A stretch of DNA of 64,000 nucleotides from positions 1 through 64,000 of the forward strand of contig CALIZF010000003.1 in the NCBI GenBank assembly GCA_938028765.1, read 5' to 3'. Made by a program: the position numbers and the translations under genes. This stretch comes from an uncultured Paracoccaceae bacterium. Its GTDB lineage: Bacteria; Pseudomonadota; Alphaproteobacteria; Rhodobacterales; Rhodobacteraceae. The notes beneath the pieces were generated by a model, which saw only the letters and a program-made list of their open reading frames with translations, did no database searches and was not told the DNA's origin. Below, in pieces: positions 39,050-47,798 of the stretch (position 1 is its first letter; every line of letters begins with the position of its first letter).

Positions 39050-39775
39050 ATGGCATTCCTTGACGGCCACAAGGCGATCGAGAGGCACGCGACCCTGCTC
39101 GCCGTGCTGTCCTTCCTCGTCGTCACGATCGGCGGCCTCGTGCAGATCGTGCCGCTCTTCTACCTCGAGAACACGATCGAGAAGGTGGAGGGTGTGCGCC
39201 CCTACAGCCCGCTGGAGTTGATGGGCCGCGACATCTACATCCGCGAAGGCTGCTATGTCTGCCATAGCCAGATGATCCGTCCGATGCGGGACGAAGTCGA
39301 ACGCTATGGCCACTACAGCCTCGCGGCAGAATCGATGTACGACCACCCGTTCCAGTGGGGGTCGAAGCGCACCGGGCCCGACCTCGCGCGTGTGGGGGGA
39401 CGCTATTCCGACGAATGGCACCAGGATCACTTCCAGAACCCCAAGTCGGTGGTGCCGGAATCGATCATGCCGCCCTACGCCTTCCTCGGCCGCACGCCGC
39501 TCGACATCGCGCATGTGGCTGACCTCATGCGCACGCACCGCGCGGTCGGCGTTCCCTACACCGACGAGATGATCGCCAACGCGCGGGCCGACCTCGTCGC
39601 GCAGGCAACCGCGGACGGCGACTGGGACGCGCTTCTGGAACGCTATCCAGGCGCGCAGACGCGCAACTTCGACGGGCAGGCGGAGCTCACCGAACTCGAC
39701 GCGATCATCGCCTACCTCCAGGTGCTCGGCACGATGGTCGATTTCTCGACCTTCGTTCCCGACGCCAGCCGCTGA
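39050..39775 (+). CDS. ccoO: cbb3-type oxidase subunit II, mono-haem cytochrome c
   Basis: 241 residues: one membrane anchor (about 12-38) and a periplasmic cytochrome c domain with CYVCH (Cys68, Cys71, His72) in the conserved [14 protein letters not shown] context; the axial Met is expected in the later [10 protein letters not shown] segment. It starts at ATG 39050, 12 bases after ccoN. Confidence 0.96.
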   Translation: MAFLDGHKAIERHATLLAVLSFLVVTIGGLVQIVPLFYLENTIEKVEGVRPYSPLELMGRDIYIREGCYVCHSQMIRPMRDEVERYGHYSLAAESMYDHPFQWGSKRTGPDLARVGGRYSDEWHQDHFQNPKSVVPESIMPPYAFLGRTPLDIAHVADLMRTHRAVGVPYTDEMIANARADLVAQATADGDWDALLERYPGAQTRNFDGQAELTELDAIIAYLQVLGTMVDFSTFVPDASR

Positions 39776-39784
39776 GGGGCACGC

Positions 39785-39988
39785 ATGGAAACCTATACCC
39801 AACTGCGTGCCTTCGCCGACAGCTGGGCCGTCCTCGCGCTGATGCTGTTCTTTCTCGGCATGATCGCGTTCCTCTTCCGCCCCGGCGGACGCCGCCGGCA
39901 CGAGGACGCCGCAACATCCATCTTCCGTCACGACGACCGGCCCGCGCCGGCGACGGCGGCCGAACAATCGAGGGAGGCGCGGCCATGA
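39785..39988 (+). CDS. ccoQ: cbb3-type oxidase subunit CcoQ
   Basis: 67 residues with a single membrane helix (about 14-33, AVLALMLFFLGMIAFLF) followed by a charged cytoplasmic tail. CcoQ stabilises the oxidase. Its position between ccoO and ccoP and the ATGA overlap with ccoP make the call secure despite its size. Confidence 0.94.
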   Translation: METYTQLRAFADSWAVLALMLFFLGMIAFLFRPGGRRRHEDAATSIFRHDDRPAPATAAEQSREARP

Positions 39989-40860
39989 GCGCGCAGCACA
40001 CGAAGCCTGCAAAGCCCGGCGAGGTCGGGACGACCGGCCACGAATGGGACGGGATCGAGGAACTGAACAACCCCCTTCCGCGCTGGTGGTTGTGGATCTT
40101 CTACGCCACCATCGCCTGGGCTGCGGTCTATACGGTCCTCTACCCCGCCTGGCCGCTGGTGGAACGCGCAACCCCCGGCATCCTCGGACACTCCACCCGC
40201 GCAGCGGTGGCGACCGAGATCGAGCGCGTGGCCGCCGCCAACGCGCCCATGCGCGACCGGCTGGTGGCGACCGACCTGACCGCGGTCAGCGAGGACGCCG
40301 AGCTTCTGCGCTTCGCCACCAACGCCGGTGCCGCGGTGTTCCGCACCTGGTGCGTCAGCTGCCACGGTGCGGGGGCCGCGGGGGTGCAGGCCGCAGGATA
40401 CCCCAACCTGCTCGACGACGACTGGCTCTGGGGCGGCGACATCGAGAACATCCACCTGACGATCACCCACGGCATCCGCAACACCCAGGACCCGGATGCC
40501 CGCTACAGCCAGATGCCCGCCTTCGGCGAAATCCTCGCGCCCGAAGAGATCGACCAGGTCGTGGCCCATGTCCGCGCCATCTCGGGGCAGGATCACGACC
40601 CGGCGATGGCCGAGGCAGGGGCAACCGTCTTTGCCGAAAACTGCGCATCGTGCCACGGCGAGGCGGGCGAGGGGAACCGCGACATCGGCGCGCCGCGCCT
40701 CAACGATGCGATCTGGCTCTACGGCGGCAGCGAGGCGGCGATCCGCACCTCGGTCGTCAACGCGCGCTTCGGCGTGATGCCGGGCTGGTCGGGGCGCCTG
40801 ACCGAGGCCGACATCCGCGCCGTGGCGCTCTACGTCCACGGGCTCGGCGGCGGCGAATAG
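39985..40860 (+). CDS. ccoP: cbb3-type oxidase subunit III, di-haem cytochrome c
   Basis: 291 residues: a cytoplasmic segment with HEWDGIEELNNPLPRWW (the CcoP signature), one membrane anchor (about 33-53) and two cytochrome c domains with CVSCH (Cys123, Cys126, His127) and CASCH (Cys220, Cys223, His224). It receives electrons from cytochrome c or cy. The usual assembly genes ccoGHIS do not follow; a hairpin and a purine-catabolism cluster come next. Confidence 0.96.
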   Translation: MSAQHTKPAKPGEVGTTGHEWDGIEELNNPLPRWWLWIFYATIAWAAVYTVLYPAWPLVERATPGILGHSTRAAVATEIERVAAANAPMRDRLVATDLTAVSEDAELLRFATNAGAAVFRTWCVSCHGAGAAGVQAAGYPNLLDDDWLWGGDIENIHLTITHGIRNTQDPDARYSQMPAFGEILAPEEIDQVVAHVRAISGQDHDPAMAEAGATVFAENCASCHGEAGEGNRDIGAPRLNDAIWLYGGSEAAIRTSVVNARFGVMPGWSGRLTEADIRAVALYVHGLGGGE

Positions 40861-40868
40861 CCCCGCAG

Positions 40869-40896
40869 CGGCGGGCGCCCGTCCCGGCGCCCGCCG
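40869..40896 (+). terminator. hairpin terminator after ccoNOQP
   Basis: Perfect 11-base-pair stem CGGCGGGCGCC / GGCGCCCGCCG with a six-base loop, 8 bases after the ccoP stop. There is no T-run, so it may rely on Rho or serve as a 3' stabiliser. Confidence 0.6.
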
Positions 40897-41203
40897 ATCC
40901 CGCCGCCCCCTGCCGCCGGCCGGGTCCGCCCGCTCGGGGTCCCAGGCGGCGGGATGCATCGCCTGCGCGCCTGCCCCCGGCCTGCAGCGGCGTCGCCGCG
41001 CCCGGCAGCACCGCGCGCGACCGGCCCCGGGCCCGCGCGCGGGGGCTTGCAAATCCGCCGCCGCCCGGTCGAAGATCGCCGCGTCGGGACGCCCCGGGCG
41101 GTCCGGCGGCAAGGTTTCCGGGCGGCGGGTGCGCGTCGCCGCCCGCGGCGGATCCGGCGATCCCGCCGGATCGCCACGCGCGGACGCGCCGCAAGGGGGC
41201 CCG
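40897..41203. other. GC-rich stretch upstream of the purine cluster, no gene seen
   Basis: About 300 bases between the cco hairpin and the allantoinase fusion start. No frame gives a recognisable protein. It should hold the promoter of the puuE-allE-allA genes, but no clear hexamers stand out; an AAGGGGG ribosome site lies at its right end. Confidence 0.4.
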
Positions 41204-42622
41204 ATGCACCGCTATCCCCGCGACCTTTCGGGTTACGGCGCCGAACCGCCCGACCCGCGCTGGCCCGGCGGAGCGCGGGTCGCGGTCAGCCTCGTCCTCA
41301 ACTTCGAGGAAGGCGGCGAGAACTCGATCCTCCATGGCGACGCCGCGTCCGAGGCCTTCCTGAGCGACATCCCCGGTGCGCAACCCTGGCCGGGGATGCG
41401 GCACTGGAACATGGAGTCGCTCTATGACTACGGCGCCCGGGCGGGGTTCTGGCGGCTGCACCGCCTGTTCACCGGGCGCGGCCTTCCCGTCACCGTCTAT
41501 GGCGTCGCCTCCGCGCTGGCCCGCGCGCCGCTCCAGGTCGCGGCCATGCAGGCCGCAGGGTGGGAAATCGCCAGCCACGGCCTGAAGTGGATCGACCACC
41601 GCGACATGCCCGAGGACGCCGAACGCGACGCGATCGCCGCGGCAGTGCGCCTGCACGCCGAGGTGACGGGGCAGCCGCCGCGCGGCTGGTACACCGGCCG
41701 CTGCAGCGCCAACACCGTGCGCCTGACCGCCGAAACCGGGCAGTTCGACTGGATCAGCGACGCCTACGACGACGACCTTCCCTGGTGGTTCGAGGTCGGC
41801 GACCGGGATCAGCTGGTGATCCCCTACACGCTCGAGGCCAACGACATGCGCTTTGCCACCGCGCCGGGCTGGATCACCGGCGATCAGTTCGGCGACTACC
41901 TGTGCGACACGTTCGACGTGCTGCATGCCGAAGGGGGGCGGATGTTCTCGGTCGGGCTGCACTGCCGCCTTGTCGGCCGGCCGGGGAAGGTGGCGGGCCT
42001 GATCCGCTTCCTCGACCATGCCCGCCAGCGCGGAGGGGCCTGGTTCGCCACCCGCGGCCAGATCGCCGCCCACTGGACACGCGAACACCCGCCGCGCCGC
42101 CGGGAACGCCCCTCGACGATGGACCGCGCGACCTTCGTCGCCCGCTTCGGCGGCGTCTTCGAACACTCCCCCTGGGTTGCGGAACGTGCCTGGGCGCTGG
42201 AGCTCGGCCCCGCGCACGACAGCGCGGCAGGCCTTCACAGCGCCCTCTGCCGCGCCTTCCGCGCCGCCGCGCCCGAGGAACGCCTTGCCGTGCTGCGGGC
42301 CCACCCCGACCTTGCCGGCAGGCTCGCGCAGGCGCGCCGCCTGACGCCCGACAGCGCGGCCGAACAGGCCTCGGCGGCGCTCGACGCGCTGACGGACGAG
42401 GAACGCGCGACGTTCGAGCGCCTGAACGCCGACTATACCGCCCGCCACGGGTTTCCCTTCATCATCGCCGTGCGCGACCACACGAAGGAGGGAATCCTGC
42501 GCGCCTTCCACATCCGCATCGGGCAAGACACCGCGACGGAATTCGCCACCGCCTGCGCCCAGGTGGAACGGATCGCCGAACTGCGCCTTGCCGCCCTCCT
42601 GCCGCACGCACCCGGCCGATGA
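41204..42622 (+). CDS. puuE: fusion of PuuE-type allantoinase and OHCU decarboxylase
   Basis: 472 residues with two enzymes in one chain. Residues 1-305 are a polysaccharide-deacetylase-like, cofactor-free allantoinase (PuuE): VSLVLNFEEGGENS, a central WEIASHGLKW and RCSANTVRLT. Residues 306-472 are 2-oxo-4-hydroxy-4-carboxy-5-ureidoimidazoline decarboxylase (UraD), with the catalytic His367 in HPDLAG and GFPFIIAVRDHTK. The two catalyse the making of (S)-allantoin and its hydrolysis to allantoate, consecutive steps of urate breakdown. The start is ATG 41204 with AAGGGGG; the stop overlaps allE. Confidence 0.92.
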   Translation: MHRYPRDLSGYGAEPPDPRWPGGARVAVSLVLNFEEGGENSILHGDAASEAFLSDIPGAQPWPGMRHWNMESLYDYGARAGFWRLHRLFTGRGLPVTVYGVASALARAPLQVAAMQAAGWEIASHGLKWIDHRDMPEDAERDAIAAAVRLHAEVTGQPPRGWYTGRCSANTVRLTAETGQFDWISDAYDDDLPWWFEVGDRDQLVIPYTLEANDMRFATAPGWITGDQFGDYLCDTFDVLHAEGGRMFSVGLHCRLVGRPGKVAGLIRFLDHARQRGGAWFATRGQIAAHWTREHPPRRRERPSTMDRATFVARFGGVFEHSPWVAERAWALELGPAHDSAAGLHSALCRAFRAAAPEERLAVLRAHPDLAGRLAQARRLTPDSAAEQASAALDALTDEERATFERLNADYTARHGFPFIIAVRDHTKEGILRAFHIRIGQDTATEFATACAQVERIAELRLAALLPHAPGR

Positions 42623-43449
42623 CGCCCTACGCCAGCCCCCCCGGCGGCCTGCCGCCCCAGACCGCGCTGCACACCGGCCGCGCGGTGTTCACCGCGGCCT
42701 ATGCGGTCATCCCCCGCGGCTGCTTCTCCGACATCGTCACCTCGTTCCTTCCCGGCTGGCAGCAGACCCGCCTGTGGCTGATCGCCCGGCCGATGACCGG
42801 CTTTTCCGAGACCTTCAGCCACTATGTGATGGAGGTCGCCCCGGGCGGCGGATCGGACACCCCCGAACCCGACGCCCGGGCCCAGGGCGTGCTCTTCGTC
42901 ACGGGCGGCGCGCCTGTCCTCGCGATCGATGGCGCCGAGCACCCGCTCGCGCCGGGCAGCTACGCCTATCTGCCCCCCGGCGCGCGCTGGACGCTGGCCA
43001 ACCCCGGCGCCGAAGCTGCCCGCTTCCACTGGATCCGCAAGCGCTGGCAGCCGGCGCTGGACCTCGACCCGCCGCCCGCCTTCGTCGCGCGCGACCGCGA
43101 CGTGGCCGCCGTCCCCATGCCCGGCACAGAGGGTCGGTGGGCGACCACCCGTTTCGCCGATCCGGCCGACCTGCGCCACGACATGCACGTGAACATCGTC
43201 ACCTTCCAGCCGGGCGGCCTGATCCCGTTCGAGGAAACGCATGTCATGGAACACGGCCTCTACGTGCTGGAAGGAAAGGCCGTCTACCGGCTCAATCGCG
43301 ACTGGGTCGAGGTCGAGGCGGGCGACTACATCTGGCTGCGCGCCTATTGTCCGCAGGCCTGCTACGCCGGCGGCCCCGGCCCCTTCCGCTACCTCCTCTA
43401 CAAGGACGTGAACCGTCACGCCGCCCTCGGCGGCCCCTTCGCCCCGTGA
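42619..43449 (+). CDS. allE: (S)-ureidoglycine aminohydrolase, bicupin
   Basis: 276-residue Mn-dependent bicupin that hydrolyses (S)-ureidoglycine to (S)-ureidoglycolate and ammonia. The N-terminal cupin has GVLFVTGGAPVLAIDG; the C-terminal catalytic cupin has FEETHVMEHGLYVLEGKAVY with the metal-ligand Glu and His residues. The family has sometimes been labelled an allantoicase. It starts at ATG 42619 overlapping the puuE stop (ATGA). Its substrate comes from allantoate amidohydrolase (AllC), which is not in this window. Confidence 0.92.
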   Translation: MTPYASPPGGLPPQTALHTGRAVFTAAYAVIPRGCFSDIVTSFLPGWQQTRLWLIARPMTGFSETFSHYVMEVAPGGGSDTPEPDARAQGVLFVTGGAPVLAIDGAEHPLAPGSYAYLPPGARWTLANPGAEAARFHWIRKRWQPALDLDPPPAFVARDRDVAAVPMPGTEGRWATTRFADPADLRHDMHVNIVTFQPGGLIPFEETHVMEHGLYVLEGKAVYRLNRDWVEVEAGDYIWLRAYCPQACYAGGPGPFRYLLYKDVNRHAALGGPFAP

Positions 43450-43568
43450 CCGCAGGATCGCCCGCCCGCAGAACGCCGTCCTGCCGCGGATACGCCGCGC
43501 AGCGCCTGTGTCGCCGCCTGCATCGGGAACCGGCTCCGCGCAGGTCCGACCCCGTCTCGCGCCCGTGA

Positions 43569-43619
43569 CTTCATCTTGTCCGAAATACTCCGCGGGGGGG
43601 CCGGGGGGCGCGAAGCCCC
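43569..43619 (-). repeat. dispersed hairpin-plus-AT-core repeat, copy 2
   Basis: Leftward copy of the repeat at 19359-19401: GGGGC-TTCGC-GCCCC hairpin (43619-43605) and a core ending CGGAGTATTT..GACAAGATGAAG (43593-43569). It lies just before allA, in frame with an upstream GTG at 43565, so automated start choice could wrongly include it in the protein. Confidence 0.75.
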
Positions 43620-43645
43620 TCGGGGGCGCGGCCGGGCGCACCCTT

Positions 43646-44113
43646 TTGCCCGCGCCCCTCACCGCGGCCGCCTTCGCGCCCTTCGGCGACGTGCTGGACG
43701 CCACGGGCGACTACAGGCCGATCAACGCAGGCGCCTGCCGGCGGCACCACGACAGGGCGCGGCTGGAGTTCTCGGACGGGCGCGCCGGCATCTCGGTCTT
43801 TCTCGCCGACCCCCGGCGGTTGCCCTATGCCTTCGACCTCGTCGAGCGCCACCCCGACGGATCGCAGGCCTTCCTGCCGATGACGCAGCACCCCTTCCTT
43901 GTCATCGTCGCCCCCGACGAGGGCGGGCGGCCCGGGCGTCCGCTTGCCTTCGTCACCGACGGGGCGCAGGGGATCAACCTCCACCGCGGCACCTGGCACG
44001 GCGTGCTGACGCCGCTCGCGGCCCCGGGCCTCTTCGCCGTGGTGGACCGGATCGGACCAGGCCCGAATCTGCAGGAGTTCCGCTGGCCCGAACCCTGGAC
44101 CGTCGCGCCCTGA
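43646..44113 (+). CDS. allA: ureidoglycolate lyase
   Basis: Splits (S)-ureidoglycolate to glyoxylate and urea, the step after AllE. About 155 residues: PLTAAAFAPFGDVLD at the start, GACRRHHDRARLEF and the C-terminal catalytic region GINLHRGTWHGVLTPL with FAVVDRIG. The start is uncertain. TTG 43646 fits where relatives begin; a GTG at 43565 would add 27 residues translated from an intergenic repeat, which I consider unlikely. It is separated from allE by about 200 bases, so it is less tightly coupled than the first two genes. Confidence 0.88.
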   Translation: MPAPLTAAAFAPFGDVLDATGDYRPINAGACRRHHDRARLEFSDGRAGISVFLADPRRLPYAFDLVERHPDGSQAFLPMTQHPFLVIVAPDEGGRPGRPLAFVTDGAQGINLHRGTWHGVLTPLAAPGLFAVVDRIGPGPNLQEFRWPEPWTVAP

Positions 44114-44409
44114 CGGCCGGCGCAGGTCCGGTTGCGGCGCGGGCACCCGGCCGCTGCGGCCCTTGCCGCCGGCCCGGTCTGCCGGCCGCCACGGGCCGAG
44201 GGTGCCGAAGGCGCAGGATCAGCTCGCCCCGGCGTCGCGGCCGTCTGCGGCCGCGCCAATACGTTGCCTTCGTCCCGTGCCCCGAGGCCGGACGCGACCG
44301 GCAACCGGCCGGTCCGGCCGATCACGCCCCGCGGCCGGGCGGTTGCCCCGCGCAGGGGCCGCGGTCGCCGCTGCGGGATACCTCGGGCGGGCGGCCAGAT
44401 CCCGCGCGT
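44114..44409. other. intergenic stretch between convergent genes, nothing recognised
   Basis: About 300 bases of GC-rich sequence between the stops of allA and the leftward glycosyltransferase. It has several short self-complementary CCGGCCGG-type runs but no clear terminator with a T-tract, and no protein or RNA that I recognise. Confidence 0.4.
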
Positions 44410-45096
44410 TCAGCTGCCCCCGGCCTGCAGCCGGTCGCGCTCGGACCGCCACAGGTCGGCATAATCCACCTCTTCGCAACCCGGAAACCACGGGCCGCCG
44501 TTGGTGAAGTGGATGCCCGCAGGCACTGCGGCGGGGCGGGGGTAGTCGCCGACGAGATGGTTCCAGGTCCGCGGCAGCGCGCCGATCTCGGCGTCGTCGA
44601 GCCAGCCGAACCGGTGCAGGTGGGCGGGAGCCGCGGTGTTCACCACATCGGGCGTCAGCGCCCGCACCTTCGGGTGCGCAGCGTCGAACAGCATCAGGCT
44701 GGACCAGTTCTTGCGCGGATAGGCGGCCTGCGGCTTGCCGTCCATCTTAACGGCCCGCCGCGGGACATAGTCGTGCTGCACCACATGAACAGCGCGTCCG
44801 GGCTCTGCCGCAGCGACCAACCCCGCGATGTCTGCGGTGAAGAGGAAGTCGCAATCGACGAACAGCGCAAGGCCGCGGTGCCCGGCCAGCCAGGGGACAA
44901 GGAACCGCGTCAGCGAGAATTCGGTCGCCGCCCCCGGATCGGCGGGACGCGTGTAAAGGCCAGCCTCGCGCAGCGCCGCCTGCCGCAGCGGATGGATCGC
45001 GGGCGGGCTGACGGCGTGCCGCAGGATCGAGGCGCGGCAGACCTGATAGGCCGCCTCCTCGCGCGGGTCCCAGCCGATCCAGACGCGCAGCGTCAC
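44410..45096 (-). CDS. GT-A-type glycosyltransferase (family 8-like)
   Basis: 228-residue soluble protein: VWIGWDPREEAAYQVCRASI at the start, then a DxD metal/nucleotide-sugar motif in FVDCDFLF (about 80) and a C-terminal HFTNGGPWF segment. It resembles small GT8-like transferases found with capsule or lipopolysaccharide genes. The start is GTG 45096 overlapping the kdsA stop (GTGA), so it is the last gene of the Kdo operon and may modify a Kdo-containing glycan. The acceptor is not deducible. Confidence 0.78.
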   Translation of the reverse strand: MTLRVWIGWDPREEAAYQVCRASILRHAVSPPAIHPLRQAALREAGLYTRPADPGAATEFSLTRFLVPWLAGHRGLALFVDCDFLFTADIAGLVAAAEPGRAVHVVQHDYVPRRAVKMDGKPQAAYPRKNWSSLMLFDAAHPKVRALTPDVVNTAAPAHLHRFGWLDDAEIGALPRTWNHLVGDYPRPAAVPAGIHFTNGGPWFPGCEEVDYADLWRSERDRLQAGGS

Positions 45097-45917
45097 GCAA
45101 GCCTCCGGACGCAGGCGTGCAGCGCTGCAAGGCGGCGCAGCATCGCGGGCAGGTCCGCCAGCGGGACCATCGCCGGCCCGTCGGACGGCGCGCGGTCGGG
45201 GTCGTCGTGCGTCTCGACGAAAAGCGCGTCCACCCCGACCGCGACGGCCGCGCGAGCCAGCGGTTCGACGAATTCGCGCGCGCCGCCGCTGGCGTCGCCC
45301 CGCCCGCCGGGTTCCTGCACCGAATGCGTGGCGTCGAACACGACCGGCCAGCCTGCGGCGCGCATCCGCGGCAAAGCGCGGAAATCGTTCACAAGCATGT
45401 TGTAGCCGAAGGTCGTGCCGCGTTCGGTCAAGAGGATCCGCCGGTTGCCGGTCGCGGCGACCTTGGCCGCGGCATGGGCCACGTCCCAGGGCGCCATGAA
45501 CTGGCCCTTCTTGATGTTGACCGCGCGACCCGTCCGGCCCGCCGCCACCAGAAGATCGGTCTGCCGCGACAGCAGCGCGGGGATCTGGATCACGTCAACG
45601 GCCTCCGCCACGGCCGCGCAATGGCCAGGCTCGTGCACGTCGGTCAGCACCGGCAGGCCGAAGTCGGCCCGGATCCCGGCCAGGATCTCCAGCCCCCGTT
45701 CCATGCCGACGCCGCGCGCGCCCGACAGGCTGGTGCGATTGGCCTTGTCGTAGCTCGCCTTGAAGATCAGCGGCAGGCCCGCAGCAGAGGCCGCTGCTGC
45801 CACGCCTTCAGCCATGCGGCGGGCGTGGTCGCGCCCCTCGATCTGGCAGGGTCCGGCGATCAGCACCAGCCCCCCCGCCCCCACGGTGACCGGGCCGATG
45901 GCGACGGCCGGGGTCAC
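45093..45917 (-). CDS. kdsA: 3-deoxy-8-phosphooctulonate synthase
   Basis: Condenses arabinose-5-phosphate with phosphoenolpyruvate to Kdo-8-phosphate. 274 residues: LIAGPCQIEGRDHA (PEP-binding start), IFKASYDKANRTSLSGARG, DVIQIPALLSRQTDLL, NIKKGQFMAPWD and FDATHSVQEPGG. The CQIEG context, with a Cys in GPCQ, occurs in the metal-dependent subclass. It starts at GTG 45917 overlapping the kdsB stop. Confidence 0.95.
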   Translation of the reverse strand: MTPAVAIGPVTVGAGGLVLIAGPCQIEGRDHARRMAEGVAAAASAAGLPLIFKASYDKANRTSLSGARGVGMERGLEILAGIRADFGLPVLTDVHEPGHCAAVAEAVDVIQIPALLSRQTDLLVAAGRTGRAVNIKKGQFMAPWDVAHAAAKVAATGNRRILLTERGTTFGYNMLVNDFRALPRMRAAGWPVVFDATHSVQEPGGRGDASGGAREFVEPLARAAVAVGVDALFVETHDDPDRAPSDGPAMVPLADLPAMLRRLAALHACVRRLA

Positions 45918-46690
45918 GCGGCCGTCCCCTGCGCGGCCAGCGCCGCCTCGACGCGGGGGATGTCGTGGGGGTGGTTCACCTCCCAGAACGGCCGCCCGCG
46001 CGCCGCCACCGGCACGCAGAGGATCGGCCAGCCGTGTTCGAGGAAGCGCAGCTGCTCGAGCCCCTCCGCCACTTCGAGCGCGCCGGGCGGCAGCGCGGCA
46101 TAGGCCGCGAGCGCCGCCGGCCGGTAGGCATAGACGCCCACATGGTGCAGGACCGGGGCCTCGGCAGCACCGGCGGGCAGAACCGCCTTGGAAAAGTAGA
46201 GCGCTCGCCCCGCCCGGTCCGTCACCGCCGTGGTGGCCCCGGGCCGGCCGGCCGCGGCATCGGCCAGAAGATGCGCCCGCGCGGCCGCGTCGGCCCGCAG
46301 GACCGGCGTGGCGACCGGCACGTCCGGGTCGGCAGCCATCGCCGCCGTCAGCGCGGTGACGAACCAGGGCGGCGTCAGCGGCGCGTCGCCCTGAAGATTG
46401 ACATAGAGGTCGGCGGGAATCCGGGCGGCCGCCTCGGCCACCCGTTCGGTCCCGTTGCGGCAGGTGCCCGCGGTCATCACCACGCGCGCCCCGAACCCTG
46501 CCGCATGCTCGGCGATGCGCGCATCGTCGGTCGCCACCGCGACGGCGGCGATGCCGGGAACCGCCATCGCGGCATCCCAGGTGCGGCGGATCAGGCTGCG
46601 CGTCCCGTCGGGGCCGGCCAGCGGCGCCAGCGGCTTGCCGGGGAAGCGGGTGGAGCCCCAGCGGGCGGGAATGACGATCGCCGTGCGCAT
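45914..46690 (-). CDS. kdsB: 3-deoxy-manno-octulosonate cytidylyltransferase
   Basis: Activates Kdo as CMP-Kdo for transfer to lipid A or capsule. 258 residues: IPARWGSTRFPGKPLAPLAG (nucleotide loop), DLYVNLQGDAPL (metal-binding QGD) and HVGVYAYR. It starts at ATG 46690, 3 bases after the kpsF stop, and overlaps kdsA. Confidence 0.95.
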   Translation of the reverse strand: MRTAIVIPARWGSTRFPGKPLAPLAGPDGTRSLIRRTWDAAMAVPGIAAVAVATDDARIAEHAAGFGARVVMTAGTCRNGTERVAEAAARIPADLYVNLQGDAPLTPPWFVTALTAAMAADPDVPVATPVLRADAAARAHLLADAAAGRPGATTAVTDRAGRALYFSKAVLPAGAAEAPVLHHVGVYAYRPAALAAYAALPPGALEVAEGLEQLRFLEHGWPILCVPVAARGRPFWEVNHPHDIPRVEAALAAQGTAA

Positions 46691-46693
46691 CGG

Positions 46694-47734
46694 TCAGGCC
46701 ACCCCCGCACGCAGGCAGTCGTGCAGGTGCAGGACGCCGAGCGGTCGGCCCCCCGGATCGACCACGAAGAGGACCGTCACCTTGCGCGCGTTCATCAGCG
46801 CCACCGCCTCGGCCGCCAGCATCTGCGGCGGTGCGGTCAGCGGGTTCGGCGTGGCAACCTCGGCCGCGCGGCGGTCCATCAGCCCCGCCATGTGCCGGCG
46901 CAGGTCGCCGTCGGTGATGATGCCGGTCAGTCGCCCGCCCGCGACCACGCCAGCGACGCCCAGACCCTTGGCCGTCATGACAAGGATCGTCTCGGCCATC
47001 GGCGCATCCGGAGCCACCAGAGGCAGGGCGTCGCCCGCCCGCATGATCTGGCTCGCGCGCGCCAGCCGCGCGGCCAGGCGGCCGCCGGGATGGAAGGTGC
47101 GGAAATGTTCGGGCAGGAACCCGCGCGCCTCGGCCAGCGCGACAGCCAGCGCATCGCCGAGCGCCAGCATCATCGTGGTGGAGGTGGTGGGGGCAAGGCC
47201 CATCCGGCAGGCCTCGGGCGCTGCGGGCAGCGTCAGCCGCAGGTCGGCCGCGCGCATCAGGGTGCTGTCCGCCCGCGCCGAAACCCCGATCAGCGTCAGC
47301 CCGAACCGGCGGGTATGCGCGATCAGGTCGCCCAGCTCCGCCGTCTCGCCCGAATTCGACAGCGCCATCACCACGTCCGCGTCGGTGATCGTGCCGAGGT
47401 CGCCGTGGCTTGCCTCGGCCGCGTGCAGGAAGAAGGCGGGCGTGCCGGTCGAGCTCAGCGTAGCCGCCACCTTGCGCGCGATATGGCCCGACTTGCCGAT
47501 ACCCGACAGGATCACCCGGCCGCGACATCCGAGCATGCGCGCGACCGCTTCCGCGAAGTCGCCCGGCAGCCGGTCTGCCAGCGCAAGCAGCGCCTGCCCT
47601 TCGGTGCGCAGCACCCGCCGCGCGGTGGCCAGCGCATCGGCCGCGGCCCCCGCAGCGGGACCGTCGGGCGCGCGGAGGAAGGCATCAAGGCGCATGGGCG
47701 AGTCGGGCGGGTAGCGTCGCATGGCAGAGTGCAT
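46694..47734 (-). CDS. arabinose-5-phosphate isomerase, KpsF/GutQ family
   Basis: Makes D-arabinose-5-phosphate from ribulose-5-phosphate, the first committed step of Kdo synthesis. 346 residues: SIS domain with ILSGIGKSGHIARKVAATLSS and the HAAEASHGDLG catalytic histidines, then two CBS domains (about 220-345). The start may be ATG 47734, or the ATG at 47695, since the first 13 residues look non-conserved. First of four linked genes (isomerase, kdsB, kdsA, glycosyltransferase) that supply Kdo. Whether this is the housekeeping KdsD or a capsule paralogue (KpsF) cannot be told. Confidence 0.92.
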   Translation of the reverse strand: MHSAMRRYPPDSPMRLDAFLRAPDGPAAGAAADALATARRVLRTEGQALLALADRLPGDFAEAVARMLGCRGRVILSGIGKSGHIARKVAATLSSTGTPAFFLHAAEASHGDLGTITDADVVMALSNSGETAELGDLIAHTRRFGLTLIGVSARADSTLMRAADLRLTLPAAPEACRMGLAPTTSTTMMLALGDALAVALAEARGFLPEHFRTFHPGGRLAARLARASQIMRAGDALPLVAPDAPMAETILVMTAKGLGVAGVVAGGRLTGIITDGDLRRHMAGLMDRRAAEVATPNPLTAPPQMLAAEAVALMNARKVTVLFVVDPGGRPLGVLHLHDCLRAGVA

Positions 47735-47798
47735 GAGACCCCACTATGGCGCCAGCGCGGCAACCGGGCGGCGCGGGTCGGGTGCGTCGGGTGCGAGG

